From Salipaludibacillus sp. CUR1 (GTDB lineage: Bacteria; Bacillota; Bacilli; Bacillales; Salisediminibacteriaceae), in contig NZ_JAIWPE010000025.1 of NCBI RefSeq assembly GCF_021028955.1, positions 96,859 through 160,858 on the forward strand: a stretch of DNA of 64,000 nucleotides. The letters run 5' to 3'. Shown here one piece after another: positions 44,865 through 54,084 of this stretch (position 1 is its first letter; the number at the start of each line of letters is the position of its first letter). Below the pieces are notes generated by a model, which was given only the letters and a program-made list of their open reading frames with translations, was not told the DNA's origin and did no database searches. A program made the position numbers and the translations under genes.

Positions 44865-45593
44865 ATGGAAGGACGAATTCATTCAGTAGAAACATCAGGC
44901 ATGGTAGACGGACCGGGGATCCGTTATGTTATCTTTACTCAAGGATGCCTGCTTCGTTGTCAATACTGCCACAATCCTGATTCATGGGACCGGGATGGCG
45001 GAGAAGTAAAAAGTGTCGACTCTTTAATGACTGATATAAAGAAATATGTGCCTTATATGAAACATTCAAAAGGCGGTGTCACCGTAAGCGGAGGGGAACC
45101 TCTTCTTCAAATGGATTTTTTAATTGAATTATTTAAAGAATGCAGAAAACTTGGTATCCATACAACCGTGGATAGTTCAGGCGGCTGTTACTCTTCAAAT
45201 GCCACCTTTCAGAAAAAGTTTGATGAACTTTGCTCTTATACAGATCTTTTCCTAGTTGACTTAAAGCAGATTGATGATCAAAAACACCGCCAGTTAACCG
45301 GCGTTTCGAATAAACATATATTAGAATTTGCAAGAAAACTGTCAGACAAACAGGTCCCTGTATGGATTCGCCATGTACTTGTCCCTGGTATTTCTGATAA
45401 TGATAATGATCTTATAAAGTTACACCACTTTATTTCGTCTCTTACTAATGTAGAAAAAGTAGAAGTTCTTCCTTATCATAAAATGGGCGTATACAAGTGG
45501 AAAGAGCTTGGGTTCACCTACCCTCTTGAAGGAATTGAATCACCAACAGAAGAACAGGTTGAGCACGCTAAAAGCCTGTTGAAAGCCGATTAA
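44865..45593 (+). CDS. pflA: pyruvate formate-lyase activating enzyme
   Basis: Radical-SAM enzyme that installs the glycyl radical on PflB. The cluster ligands are C28, C32 and C35 in GCLLRCQYC, followed by HNPDSWD. The GGEPLLQ segment contacts SAM. At 242 residues it is the typical length and lacks the extra ferredoxin domain of other glycyl-radical activases. Ribosome binding site AGGGGG. Co-transcribed with pflB; a hairpin terminator begins at its stop codon. Confidence 0.96.
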   Translation: MEGRIHSVETSGMVDGPGIRYVIFTQGCLLRCQYCHNPDSWDRDGGEVKSVDSLMTDIKKYVPYMKHSKGGVTVSGGEPLLQMDFLIELFKECRKLGIHTTVDSSGGCYSSNATFQKKFDELCSYTDLFLVDLKQIDDQKHRQLTGVSNKHILEFARKLSDKQVPVWIRHVLVPGISDNDNDLIKLHHFISSLTNVEKVEVLPYHKMGVYKWKELGFTYPLEGIESPTEEQVEHAKSLLKAD

Positions 45594-45618
45594 AAAACAC
45601 TGCCTTTTGGCAGTGTTT
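45594..45618 (+). terminator. terminator of pflBA
   Basis: AAAACACTGCC pairs with GGCAGTGTTTT around TTTT, ending in a T-run, starting right after the pflA stop codon. Confidence 0.92.
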
Positions 45619-45644
45619 TCAGATTGTCGAGGAAAGGCGGCGAC

Positions 45645-45830
45645 GCCCTCGGGTAAGCCTTCGCCGAGAGTGAACCGGCAGATTAAAAGGACAAGCCCCT
45701 GGGCAAGCGCCCGCCTGGCGGACTGAAATGACTGCCATTACTATTTATCAGAGTTAAGTACATAAGCGAAAAACCGAACAAAAATCATAAGATTTGTTCG
45801 GCTTTCTTTATGATTACTATTCTTTTGTCC
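45645..45830 (+). repeat. dispersed repeat, copy B
   Basis: Shares with copy A the blocks GCCCTCGGGTAAGCCTTCGC, GTGAACCGGCAGATTAAAAG, CAAGCCCCTGGGCAAGCG and CCGCCTGGCGGACTGAAAT. About 40 unrelated bases follow, then the hairpin (CCGAACAAAAATC / GATTTGTTCGG, 45773-45802) and the same tail TTTATGATTACTATTCTTTT. GGCGGCGACGCC just before it also occurs near 18982. It lies between convergent pflA and the AI-2E family gene, where the hairpin can terminate both. Confidence 0.88.
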
Positions 45831-45890
45831 TAGTCTTTTATAACTTTTCACTATTTTTTAAATAAGCAAAAGTCCGTTTCTTCCTCTAAG

Positions 45891-46973
45891 CTATTTCAGA
45901 TTGGGATAACGCAGTCTTAACAATCTGTAAACATTTTTTACAATAGCCTTTGTAACTGCATAAAATGGAATCGCAAGTATTAAACCAACCAGTCCAGCAA
46001 GGTTTCCCGCTAATATTAAAAGCAGAATAATGGTTAAAGGATGGATGTTTAATTTGTGCCCCATCACATTAGGGGAAATTAAATTACTCTCAAGCTGCTG
46101 AATAACAATAATTGCTAAGATTACCCACACTGCCATCATAGGCTCGGTAAAAAAAGCAACAAAAACTGCTGGAATAGTACCAATAAATGGTCCAATAAAC
46201 GGAATTAAATTTGTGAACATGGCAATCAGCGCTAATATAAGCGCGTAATCCAGACCAATAATTAAATAAGCAATCAAAGAAAGAACACCTACAAATACAC
46301 TTACAATTGCCTGCCCCTGAATATAGGCACTCAAGGTCTCATCCATATCTTTCATAATTTTATTGCCTTCCTGAGTTTGTTCCTCAGGTAAAAAGCGAGT
46401 AATATTGCCAGGCAGTTTATTGCCGTCTTTTAAAAGGAAAAACAAAACAAATGGCAAAACAACCAGCAAGGTTGCCAGACTAAACAGCATTCCGAAAAAA
46501 CTGAGAATATTTCCTCCCATATTTGCAAGGATATTAGAAAAATTATCCGCAATGGCTGAGGGCTCAAAATTCTGAAGGGCCTCTTCATTTTGCAGCCTGT
46601 TCACCCACTCCGTCTCCATAAGGTCGTTCAGCCACCCTTCCATCTCATCAACGAATCCAGGAATATTCTCTATAAACTGGTTTATCTGAGAAACAAGAAT
46701 AGGACCTACAAACGTAATGAGTGTGGCCGCAATACCAGCAAACAGCAAAAATATGACTGCAATAGACAGGGTGTGGGGCATTACCTTTTCCATCAGCCTT
46801 ACAAGGGGCCGAATGATATAAAACAACACACCTGCGACTATTAAAATAGGAGTGAGTGTACTAAAAGCTACACTTATCGGGTGAAAAATAAAAGGAACCT
46901 GGTTAGCCAGATTTACTGCTACTAATATAAGAACTACACTGTATAAAAATAAAAACCATTTTGACTTAGGCAT
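45891..46973 (-). CDS. AI-2E family transporter / permease-like protein
   Basis: An integral membrane protein of about 360 residues from the ATG at 46973 (GGGGGAG upstream; an ATG at 47003 has a weaker site). It has about eight hydrophobic segments, a soluble loop around residues 95-150 and the conserved FTNLIPFIGPFIGTIPAV motif, followed by QQLESNLISPNVMG, which define the AI-2E/PurR-like permease family (Bacillus YueF/YtvI type). Family members have been linked to export of autoinducer-2 and to sodium/proton exchange, so the substrate here stays open. Monocistronic. Confidence 0.88.
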   Translation of the reverse strand: MPKSKWFLFLYSVVLILVAVNLANQVPFIFHPISVAFSTLTPILIVAGVLFYIIRPLVRLMEKVMPHTLSIAVIFLLFAGIAATLITFVGPILVSQINQFIENIPGFVDEMEGWLNDLMETEWVNRLQNEEALQNFEPSAIADNFSNILANMGGNILSFFGMLFSLATLLVVLPFVLFFLLKDGNKLPGNITRFLPEEQTQEGNKIMKDMDETLSAYIQGQAIVSVFVGVLSLIAYLIIGLDYALILALIAMFTNLIPFIGPFIGTIPAVFVAFFTEPMMAVWVILAIIVIQQLESNLISPNVMGHKLNIHPLTIILLLILAGNLAGLVGLILAIPFYAVTKAIVKNVYRLLRLRYPNLK

Positions 46974-47157
46974 TGTCTCCCCCCCGCTCGTTTTCCTTTC
47001 CATATTCCCTTAAATACAATTAAATTAAACTGAAACAAATAAAATGATTAAAGAAAATCAGTGCTATTGTAAAAAAACAATCTCATTTTCCCGAATCTTG
47101 TGATAGAATATTCTCTATATTCAGGTAATACATACCAGACAAAAAGGAGAGGTGACA

Positions 47158-48528
47158 GTGGAAACAGTAGAGAATATTATTAATCAAGTGAGCGGCCTTG
47201 TTTGGGGGCTCCCGCTCATCATCTTGTTAGTTGGTACAGGACTTTATTTAACTTTCAGACTAGCGTTCTTTTCCTTCCAGCAGCTCCCGTATGCCTTATC
47301 TTTAGTATTTAAAAAGAAAGATACTAAATCCCAGGGAGATATCAGTCATTTTCAGGCGTTAATGACTGCCTTGGCAGCTACAGTTGGTACAGGGAACATC
47401 GCAGGGGTCGCCTCGGCTGTGGCAGTCGGCGGGCCGGGTGCGGTTTTCTGGATGTGGATTACAGCTTTCGTAGGAATGGCTACTAAATACAGTGAAGCCA
47501 TCCTGGGCGTCCACTATCGTGTCAAAAATGAACGCGGAGAAATGTCCGGCGGTCCTATGTATTATATTGAAAAAGGACTTAACATGAAGTGGCTGGCTGT
47601 AATATTTGCGGCCTTTGCTGCTGTCGCAGCTTTCGGGATAGGAAACATGGTCCAATCACACGAAGCTGCCGGGGTTGCCAGTCAGAATTTTAATATCCCC
47701 GTTTGGGTAACAGGCGCGTTTCTCTCCGTCTTAGTAGGATTAGTTATCCTTGGCGGGATCAGAAGTATTGGTAAAGTTGTGGGCATTATCGTCCCTGTTA
47801 TGATTGTATTTTATATCGGAGCAGGGCTCCTTATCGTAATTTTAAATGTTGCCGATGTGCCAAGCGCATTTGGGCTGATTTTCTCAGATGCGTTTACAGG
47901 CCAGGCAGCTGCAGGCGGGGCAGTCGGCGCCGTAATTCAGCAAGGCGTAGCCCGGGGCATCTTCTCCAACGAAGCCGGACTTGGTACGGGTGGTATAGCG
48001 GCAGCCGCTGCTAAAACGGATATGCCGGCAAGACAGGCGTTAGTATCTATGACGCAGGTGTTCATTGACACAATCATTGTTTGTACAATTACAGGCTTGG
48101 CGCTCGTTATGAGCCAGATGTACTTGCGGGCAGACGATTTTGACAGTTCAGCCCAATTAACTTCAGCAGCTTTCGAGCAGTATCTGCCGGGAGTCGGTGG
48201 TTACATCGTTGCTCTGGCTTTATTGTTCTTTGTATTTTCCACGATTATCGGATGGTCATATTTCGGGGAAAAATGTTTCACTTATTTATTCGGCGGAACC
48301 GCATCTATCCCTTACCGAATAGCTTTTGTAGCTGCCTTATTCATTGGTGCTGTCGTCTCCCTTGATGTTGTATGGGGTTTTGCGGACGTTATGAACGGAT
48401 TAATGGCCTTTCCTAACTTGGTGGCGCTTCTCCTTCTCTCGGGTGTAGTAGTCAATGAAACAAAGAAATTTAAAAAGAAAAGACAACAGGAAAAAGAGGA
48501 AGAAAAAAACGCTCAGGCGGGAGCATAA
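47158..48528 (+). CDS. sodium:alanine (AgcS family) amino acid symporter
   Basis: A secondary transporter with about 10-11 membrane helices that couples uptake of alanine or glycine to sodium or protons. The family signature GGPGAVFWMW lies near residue 88, preceded by TALAATVGTGNIAGVASAV. GVARGIFSNEAGLGTGGIAAAAA near residue 265 is another hallmark. The C-terminus is a charged tail (KKRQQEKEEEKN). GTG at 47158 has AAGGAG eight bases upstream; a GTG at 47152 is too close. It is divergent from the AI-2E gene, and a terminator follows. Confidence 0.92.
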   Translation: METVENIINQVSGLVWGLPLIILLVGTGLYLTFRLAFFSFQQLPYALSLVFKKKDTKSQGDISHFQALMTALAATVGTGNIAGVASAVAVGGPGAVFWMWITAFVGMATKYSEAILGVHYRVKNERGEMSGGPMYYIEKGLNMKWLAVIFAAFAAVAAFGIGNMVQSHEAAGVASQNFNIPVWVTGAFLSVLVGLVILGGIRSIGKVVGIIVPVMIVFYIGAGLLIVILNVADVPSAFGLIFSDAFTGQAAAGGAVGAVIQQGVARGIFSNEAGLGTGGIAAAAAKTDMPARQALVSMTQVFIDTIIVCTITGLALVMSQMYLRADDFDSSAQLTSAAFEQYLPGVGGYIVALALLFFVFSTIIGWSYFGEKCFTYLFGGTASIPYRIAFVAALFIGAVVSLDVVWGFADVMNGLMAFPNLVALLLLSGVVVNETKKFKKKRQQEKEEEKNAQAGA

Positions 48529-48570
48529 CGATATAGAAAACGTAGGCAACGACAAAAGAAGAATAACCAA

Positions 48571-48603
48571 AAGACATCCGAACAATCATTGTTCGGATGT
48601 CTT
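48571..48603. terminator. bidirectional terminator between the symporter and prs
   Basis: AAGACATCCGAACAA pairs with TTGTTCGGATGTCTT around TCA, with A/T-rich flanks. It lies between two convergent genes. Confidence 0.9.
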
Positions 48604-48678
48604 TATTATAAAAATACAGATATAGTCCAACAGTAGGTGGACGCTGTGTTTTCTTTTCCCGGGGGCTTCTTTTCTGCT

Positions 48679-49635
48679 TTACTCAAATAATGTGCTCACC
48701 GACTCGTTATTCTGCACTCTCATAATCCCTTCAGCCAGTAACGGGCCTATTGAAAGAGAGATAATTTTCTCGTCTCTTCTTTCTTCGGTCTGATAAATTG
48801 AATTAGTAATAACGACTTCTTTCAAATCTGATTCCCTGATTCTTTCTACAGCTGGTTCTGACAGGACACCATGGGTGCAGCAGGCATATACTTCTTTGGC
48901 TCCATGCTTGATCAGCGCCAACGAACCAGAAGTTACCGTTCTCGCCGTGTCGATCATATCATCAATAATAATTGCGGTTTTCCCTTCAATTTCTCCAATA
49001 ACATTGATGCCGTGGACGGCTTCAGGGTCTGAATTTCTTTGCTTATCAAGAAAGGCAATCGGGGCATCGAGTTTATTAGCTAATGCTCTGGCTCTTGCTG
49101 TCCCAGCATTTTCAGGAGCTATAACGACGACATCCTTAAATTCCTTTTTAATAAAATAGTCGGACAGAAGAGCATTAGCTTTTAACTGATCGACAGGAAT
49201 ATTAAAAAATCCTTGAACCTGAGGAGCATGCATATCGACTGAAATTACTCTGGTAGCCCCTGCTGACTGCAGTAAGTTCGCAATTAATTTAGCTGTAATA
49301 GGCTCCCGGGAACGGGCCTTCCGATCCTGCCTGGCATAGCCGTAATAAGGCATTACCACGTTGATAGTTCTCGCTGACGCCCGCTTCAATGCATCTATCA
49401 TAATGAGAAGTTCCATCAAATATTCATTTCCTGGTTCAGAAGTAGATTGTATTAAATATGTATCAAAACCTCTCGCGGTCTCTTCAATATTAATTTGCAC
49501 TTCTCCATCACTAAACCTTTTGATAGAGCTTTTACCCAGATCAAGTCCAATATGATCTGCAATTTCCTTAGCTAAAGGTGCGTTTGAATTGAGTGTAAAC
49601 AATTTCATTTTTGATGGGTCTCTGTCTCTTCTCAT
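48679..49635 (-). CDS. prs: ribose-phosphate pyrophosphokinase
   Basis: Makes PRPP from ribose 5-phosphate and ATP for nucleotide, histidine and tryptophan synthesis. Seen: the N-terminal [10 protein letters not shown], the pyrophosphate-binding motif [16 protein letters not shown] (variant of VDDxIDTGGT) near residue 215, the catalytic region [18 protein letters not shown], and a [11 protein letters not shown] segment. Length 318 is standard. In Bacillus the housekeeping prs usually follows glmU; here it stands alone, so this could be a second copy. The motif has an alanine-arginine pair (DTARTV) where most Prs have DTGGT. Confidence 0.93.
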   Translation of the reverse strand: MRRDRDPSKMKLFTLNSNAPLAKEIADHIGLDLGKSSIKRFSDGEVQINIEETARGFDTYLIQSTSEPGNEYLMELLIMIDALKRASARTINVVMPYYGYARQDRKARSREPITAKLIANLLQSAGATRVISVDMHAPQVQGFFNIPVDQLKANALLSDYFIKKEFKDVVVIAPENAGTARARALANKLDAPIAFLDKQRNSDPEAVHGINVIGEIEGKTAIIIDDMIDTARTVTSGSLALIKHGAKEVYACCTHGVLSEPAVERIRESDLKEVVITNSIYQTEERRDEKIISLSIGPLLAEGIMRVQNNESVSTLFE

Positions 49636-49708
49636 TTTTACCCTCCATAGATTGTGTAGTTTAAATTTATTCTATCATATTGTGTATGAACTGTAGAGTG
49701 CCACAGTG

Positions 49709-50644
49709 TTAATCCCTTTTTATGAGTTCAATCATAAGATCCGGCCGGTCGGTAACTATTCCGTCTGCTCCCAGATCAATAAGTTCTTCCATTTCTTCCT
49801 GATCATTAATCGTCCAGTAATAGACATCCATGTTTCTGCTTCTTGCTCCTTGAATCAGCTTATTGTCTTTCAAATTAAAGATACTTTCTTCAACGGGAAT
49901 TTGTATCGCATCCACTTTTGGAACGTATAAACTATTAAGAAATAATTTATGGAAGATAACAAATCTTGTTACTTCCTGGCGCCCACCGCTAACAAGGGCT
50001 TCTCCTTCGGATATGTCAATTATTTTATCAATAATTTGCTGATCAAAAGAAGCAATTAATACTCTTTCCTTCAGCCCGTATTCTTTAATAAGGCTCCACA
50101 ACTGGCTGGATATCTCTTCATATAAAGCTGGATCATTAGTAGCTTTAATTTCAATATTCCAATCCATATCCTGAATATCGTTAAATATCTGTTCCACTGT
50201 AGGAATAAAAACGCCTTGTCCCCGATAACTGTATTCCCCCTCCAGATCCCTGAAGTAATGTCCTGCATCAAGGCTCTGTATCTCCTCGAGAGTCAGATTA
50301 TTGACCTTCCCTTCCCCGTCTGTCGTCCTGTCTACTGAATCATCATGAATAGCAACAAGATGGCCGTCTTTTGTCATATGAATATCAAATTCAATCACAT
50401 CTACTCCCAGCTCTTCAGCCTGGCTGAATGCTTCTAATGTATTTGAGGGAGCAAGGTGCTCTCCTCCCTGATGTGCAATAACCAGCGGCTCTTCAGATTG
50501 AAAAAATGTGTGTTCAGGCCTCTCAGAAACCGGAAACAGGTAGATCAGCCCCCAAAGTAGTGATATACCTGCTAAAACGGCTGCCGTAATTAAAACGGCA
50601 CCACCCTCTCTCTTATGAAGTGACTTTCTTTTCAGATTTGGCAT
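49709..50644 (-). CDS. membrane-anchored glycerophosphodiester phosphodiesterase
   Basis: Hydrolyses glycerophosphodiesters from phospholipid breakdown to glycerol 3-phosphate plus an alcohol. The GDPD signature starts with IAHQGGEHLAPSNTLEAF (near residue 57), followed by DVIEFDIHMTKDGHLVAIHDDSVDRTTDG, with the metal-binding glutamate and catalytic histidines. The ending DGIVTDRPDLM is also typical. Residues 17-40 form one transmembrane helix after basic residues, so the catalytic domain probably faces outward. At 311 residues it is complete. Monocistronic. Confidence 0.92.
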   Translation of the reverse strand: MPNLKRKSLHKREGGAVLITAAVLAGISLLWGLIYLFPVSERPEHTFFQSEEPLVIAHQGGEHLAPSNTLEAFSQAEELGVDVIEFDIHMTKDGHLVAIHDDSVDRTTDGEGKVNNLTLEEIQSLDAGHYFRDLEGEYSYRGQGVFIPTVEQIFNDIQDMDWNIEIKATNDPALYEEISSQLWSLIKEYGLKERVLIASFDQQIIDKIIDISEGEALVSGGRQEVTRFVIFHKLFLNSLYVPKVDAIQIPVEESIFNLKDNKLIQGARSRNMDVYYWTINDQEEMEELIDLGADGIVTDRPDLMIELIKRD

Positions 50645-50804
50645 CCCGCTTTCTCTCCTTTTTGTAAAACTTTCTATTATGAAGTTTTGCTCCTTAACCT
50701 TTACATAACTAAAAGCTGTCTGCAGTTTACGAAATGAAACAGTTACAGGTAAATTATAACACTCATAATTGTATAACTTTATACGAAACGATATAATTTA
50801 AAGG

Positions 50805-51011
50805 GTGCAGAATATTGCTATTTACATAATAGATTCCATTATTTTTCAGCAGTATTTAAATGATAGGGCATTAATACTTGCCTTACTTATTACTATTTTT
50901 ATGAGAAGGAATTGGCCGTCACCCGTCTTTAAGATTTTTCATCCTCCGGCGTCTGCCTCTGATCTTAAAGGAAGAGTTATAAGGAGGCTTATAAATAAAA
51001 TAAGGAAGTGA
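50805..51011 (+). CDS. possible small ORF before pssA (uncertain)
   Basis: A 68-codon frame starting GTG with one hydrophobic stretch (YLNDRALILALLITIFM) and a basic end (GRVIRRLINKIRK). Its stop overlaps the ribosome binding site (AAGGAAG) of pssA, whose TTG follows four bases later, as in translational coupling. Against it: the start codon has no properly spaced ribosome binding site, and I know no such protein. It may instead be leader sequence of pssA. Confidence 0.3.
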   Translation: MQNIAIYIIDSIIFQQYLNDRALILALLITIFMRRNWPSPVFKIFHPPASASDLKGRVIRRLINKIRK

Positions 51012-51015
51012 TAAT

Positions 51016-51714
51016 TTGATTCTAATTAAAAGAAACATCCCGAACGGTATTACGATGGCTAACCTCATTTTCGGTTTTTTATCTATCGGCTCGTCATTTC
51101 TGGGGGACTATCAAAATGCGGCCATATTTATTCTTGTAGGTATGATGCTTGACAGTATGGATGGCTGGATGGCAAGGAAGCTGGGCGCAGAAAGCCCTTT
51201 TGGAAAAGAGCTGGATTCATTAGCCGATATTGTTACTTTTGGTGTCGCTCCTGCCATACTTATGTTCGGAACAACTTTCTCTTACATGGGAATGACCGGT
51301 TTGGTTATAGCCGGGATGTTTCCTGTGTTTGGGGCTATAAGACTGGCAAGGTTTAATATCGATGAAGAAACGTCGGTGAAAAAGTATTTTACAGGGGTTC
51401 CTATCACGGCTGCTGGCGGTATTATTGCTCTATTAACTATTTTTAATTTTGTAGTCCCTGAAGCAGCTGTTTCCGCTATTTACACCTTACTGTGTGTCCT
51501 TATGGTAAGCAGGCTGAAGATTCCAAGTCTTAAAGATGTGCCAATCCCTAAGTACGGAACCATTATTACGGCTCTTTTATTATCGTTAATTGTAGTTACA
51601 CGTTATAATGCTGCAATTGAATATTCCAACTGGATTATTTTTGCCATTTTAGCGTACCTTGTTTTTATGCTGATCCACTTTCTCCTCAAGAAAAAACGAC
51701 TGAGCGAAAAGTAA
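51016..51714 (+). CDS. pssA: CDP-diacylglycerol-serine O-phosphatidyltransferase
   Basis: Makes phosphatidylserine, the precursor of phosphatidylethanolamine, from CDP-diacylglycerol and serine at the membrane. The CDP-alcohol phosphotransferase motif is complete: LDSMDGWMARKLGAESPFGKELDSLAD, spanning residues 41-70, with the aspartates that bind magnesium. About six to seven hydrophobic helices. Length 232 is near B. subtilis PssA. TTG start with AAGGAAG upstream. No psd gene follows, unlike in B. subtilis where ybfM and psd come next; an SDR gene follows instead. Confidence 0.93.
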   Translation: MILIKRNIPNGITMANLIFGFLSIGSSFLGDYQNAAIFILVGMMLDSMDGWMARKLGAESPFGKELDSLADIVTFGVAPAILMFGTTFSYMGMTGLVIAGMFPVFGAIRLARFNIDEETSVKKYFTGVPITAAGGIIALLTIFNFVVPEAAVSAIYTLLCVLMVSRLKIPSLKDVPIPKYGTIITALLLSLIVVTRYNAAIEYSNWIIFAILAYLVFMLIHFLLKKKRLSEK

Positions 51715-51783
51715 AAGAAATCCTGCAGTTTTTTTAAATGGTAAGAGGGTACATTTAAAACAAACTCATAAGGAGGTTATTAG

Positions 51784-52584
51784 ATGACTATCTTTAACCG
51801 TGAAGCATTTAAAGGAAAACATATACTTATTACCGGCGCTACTGGAGGCATCGGTGAAGAGCTGGCTTATGAAGCTGTAAAGTACGGAGCCAGTCTGACG
51901 CTTACAGGACGTAACAAAGAGAAACTGGAAAATATCAAAAACAAATGCAGACTGCCGGATACTGACGTAAATGTTCTCGCAGTTACGGCCGATCTGACAA
52001 ATGAATACGACCGTAAACAGCTGATTGATAAAGCGGTTAACGTCCAAGGGTCAATTGATGGGCTGGTTAACTCAGCAGGTATTACCGGCGGAGACACCGT
52101 AGAAGATTTAAAAGAAAACGACTTGAGACTGGTTATGGAACTCAATTACACATCAACAGTAATGCTAACCCAACTGGTTTACAGACATATGAAAAAACGG
52201 AAGAGTGGCGCCATCGTCAACCTGTCCTCCCTCTCAGGGCTGAGAGGCACATACGGAAATACCGCATATAGTGCGTCTAAGTTTGCCATCACCGGATTTA
52301 CCCAGTCTTTTGCTTTAGAAGCAATTGAACATAATATCAGGGTTAATGCTGTTTGCCCCGGATTTGTCGATACAGCAATGGCAAGGGAAATTATTTCTAA
52401 AAAAGCGGATAAAGCAGGAAGAAGTTATGATGAACAGTTAGCGGTTGTTAATAAAGGCCTTCCTTCCGGACGAATTACTCAGCCACTTGAAGTTGCTAAC
52501 AGCATCCTTTTCCTGTTAAGCCCTGCGGCAGAAAATATTGTCGGTGAATCGATGAAAATATCGGGAGGAACCGTCATGAGGTAA
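51784..52584 (+). CDS. short-chain dehydrogenase/reductase (classical SDR)
   Basis: A 266-residue NAD(P)H-dependent oxidoreductase. Cofactor motif TGATGGIGEE near residue 20, NSAGITG near residue 96, catalytic serine in NLSSLSG, YSASK (tyrosine and lysine) near residue 160, and VCPGFVDTAM after it. A basic residue after the first beta strand (GRNKEK) suggests NADPH preference. The overall pattern is close to FabG and PhaB-type acetoacetyl-CoA or 3-ketoacyl reductases, but the exact substrate is not inferable. AAGGAGG ribosome binding site; 69 bases after pssA and possibly co-transcribed. Confidence 0.9.
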   Translation: MTIFNREAFKGKHILITGATGGIGEELAYEAVKYGASLTLTGRNKEKLENIKNKCRLPDTDVNVLAVTADLTNEYDRKQLIDKAVNVQGSIDGLVNSAGITGGDTVEDLKENDLRLVMELNYTSTVMLTQLVYRHMKKRKSGAIVNLSSLSGLRGTYGNTAYSASKFAITGFTQSFALEAIEHNIRVNAVCPGFVDTAMAREIISKKADKAGRSYDEQLAVVNKGLPSGRITQPLEVANSILFLLSPAAENIVGESMKISGGTVMR

Positions 52585-52648
52585 GAGGCAGAGGTTAGAA
52601 CGAATCCTCGCTAAAAAGAAAACATCAGGAAAAAAGAATAGATCCATT

Positions 52649-52691
52649 AAGAAATCCGGACAAAATTTTTAAAATCTTGTCCGGATTTCTT
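52649..52691. terminator. bidirectional terminator
   Basis: A long stem (AAGAAATCCGGACAA with TTGTCCGGATTTCTT) with A- and T-rich flanks, between the SDR gene and the convergent methyltransferase gene. Confidence 0.9.
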
Positions 52692-52747
52692 ATTTAGAAA
52701 AGTATTAAGGGCAGTCTTTCAGGCGAATGCCTGCTAAGGGGTTGGCT

Positions 52748-53329
52748 TTATTCATACTCTCCCCTGAGTTTTACAAACTGTACATGTTTAATTACTTGGC
52801 TTTTAATCTCTTCGTTTTGTTTTTTTTCTATAAGCTTCAGTTCCTGGATATTATCATCGCCAACAGGGATTATCATCTTTCCTCCCGGAGACAGCTGTCG
52901 AAGCAGCTCTGCGGGTATTTCTTTCACTGCAGCCGTCACCATAATCCGGTCATATGGGGAGTGTTCCTCCCAGCCTGATGTTCCATCTGCCAGCTTGAAA
53001 TGAATATTATGGTAACCTAATTCCAACAGACGTTTTTGTGCTTTCTTTAGAAGAGGATTAATTCGTTCAACTGTATATACAGCCTCTGAAAATTCTGCCA
53101 GCAGGGCAGTTTGATAGCCTGAACCTGTCCCTATCTCCAATACTTTTAAATCAGGATGGAGATCAAGGGAAAGCGTCATTTCCAACACAAGAGTAGGCTG
53201 GGAAATTGTCTGGTCATAACCTATGGGCAAAGGACGGTCATAAGAGGCTAAATGCTGGTGGTCTTCAAGAAAAAAAGTTCTGTCTAATCGGGTAAAAAAA
53301 GCTTTTACTGCCTCATCGTTTTTTTCCAT
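52748..53329 (-). CDS. protein-L-isoaspartate O-methyltransferase family protein
   Basis: SAM-dependent methyltransferase of the PCMT family, which in characterised members marks age-damaged isoaspartyl sites for repair. Motif I is VLEIGTGSGYQTALLAE near residue 75. The PCMT-specific pre-motif is IGYDQTISQPTLV, and the post-motif DRIMVTAAVKEIP matches the D-x-I-x-V/T-A-A/G family block. At 193 residues it is slightly short at the N-terminus. It is not linked to surE as in Gram-negatives. In spore-formers a repair role in aged spores is possible, but that is inference. Confidence 0.88.
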   Translation of the reverse strand: MEKNDEAVKAFFTRLDRTFFLEDHQHLASYDRPLPIGYDQTISQPTLVLEMTLSLDLHPDLKVLEIGTGSGYQTALLAEFSEAVYTVERINPLLKKAQKRLLELGYHNIHFKLADGTSGWEEHSPYDRIMVTAAVKEIPAELLRQLSPGGKMIIPVGDDNIQELKLIEKKQNEEIKSQVIKHVQFVKLRGEYE

Positions 53330-53395
53330 AATGAACCCCCTAAGTCCTTTAGACCTGTATCTTTTGGTTTTTTGTAAATCCAGTTTTTTTATTAA

Positions 53396-53908
53396 TTAAT
53401 AGTCCTCTTTATCTTCGTAATCAGCAGGTGTATTGGAGGTGCCATGATCCCTGGCAGATTCCCACGCCTCCTGCCTCATTTCTTCTTTGTCAGAAGTATT
53501 TTTATCGTTTAACGGGGAAGTGACATCTTCTTCAGCCGGCCTTTCTTGTGTTCTGTTTCTTTCTTCAGCATACTCTACTCTATACTTAGTTTCGGGCATT
53601 ATTTTAAGACGTTCAAATGGAATTTCTTTTCCGCTCACTGCACATATGCCGTAAGTTCCCTCTTCAATTGCATCGAGCGCTTCGTTTACTTCATCCAGTT
53701 TAGCAGCTGTGTGCTGATCCAGCGTTAAACTTTTCTGCCGTTCAAACATTTCTGTTCCCTGATCCCCGGGATGATTACCGGTATTGGAAAGCTCCCCAGT
53801 ATCTGCCTCATCTTTGTTTGTTTTTTCATTATCTGAAAGAGCTGTTTCATACTCTTGTTTCATTTTGAGCAATTCGTCTTTTAAATATTGTAATTCTTTT
53901 TCTTTCAT
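53396..53908 (-). CDS. YteA-like TraR/DksA-family protein
   Basis: A 170-residue acidic protein with an N-terminal helical hairpin (residues 1-40 and 65-88) and a short C-terminal domain related to DksA/TraR zinc fingers: DEVNEALDAIEEGTYGICAVSGKEIPFERLKIMPETKYRVEYAEE, in the region 72-117. Only one of the four zinc cysteines remains (in GICAVSG), so zinc is probably not bound. This is the YteA pattern of Bacillus, a small protein reported in sporulating cells. The poorly structured acidic tail is unusual for true DksA. Monocistronic. Confidence 0.82.
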   Translation of the reverse strand: MKEKELQYLKDELLKMKQEYETALSDNEKTNKDEADTGELSNTGNHPGDQGTEMFERQKSLTLDQHTAAKLDEVNEALDAIEEGTYGICAVSGKEIPFERLKIMPETKYRVEYAEERNRTQERPAEEDVTSPLNDKNTSDKEEMRQEAWESARDHGTSNTPADYEDKEDY

Positions 53909-54084
53909 GATCGTTTCCCTCCTAATGCAATGTAACTTTGTATAAAACCTTCAATTTCCTTATTCACCTAATCTGCTGAAATTAAACTCTCCTGCAGGCC
54001 ACTGTGATTTACTTGTCAGTTATTTACTCGCAGAATAAGGGTAAAGACAGAACGAACAGGATTATTAAAGGAGGGAAAATAAAG

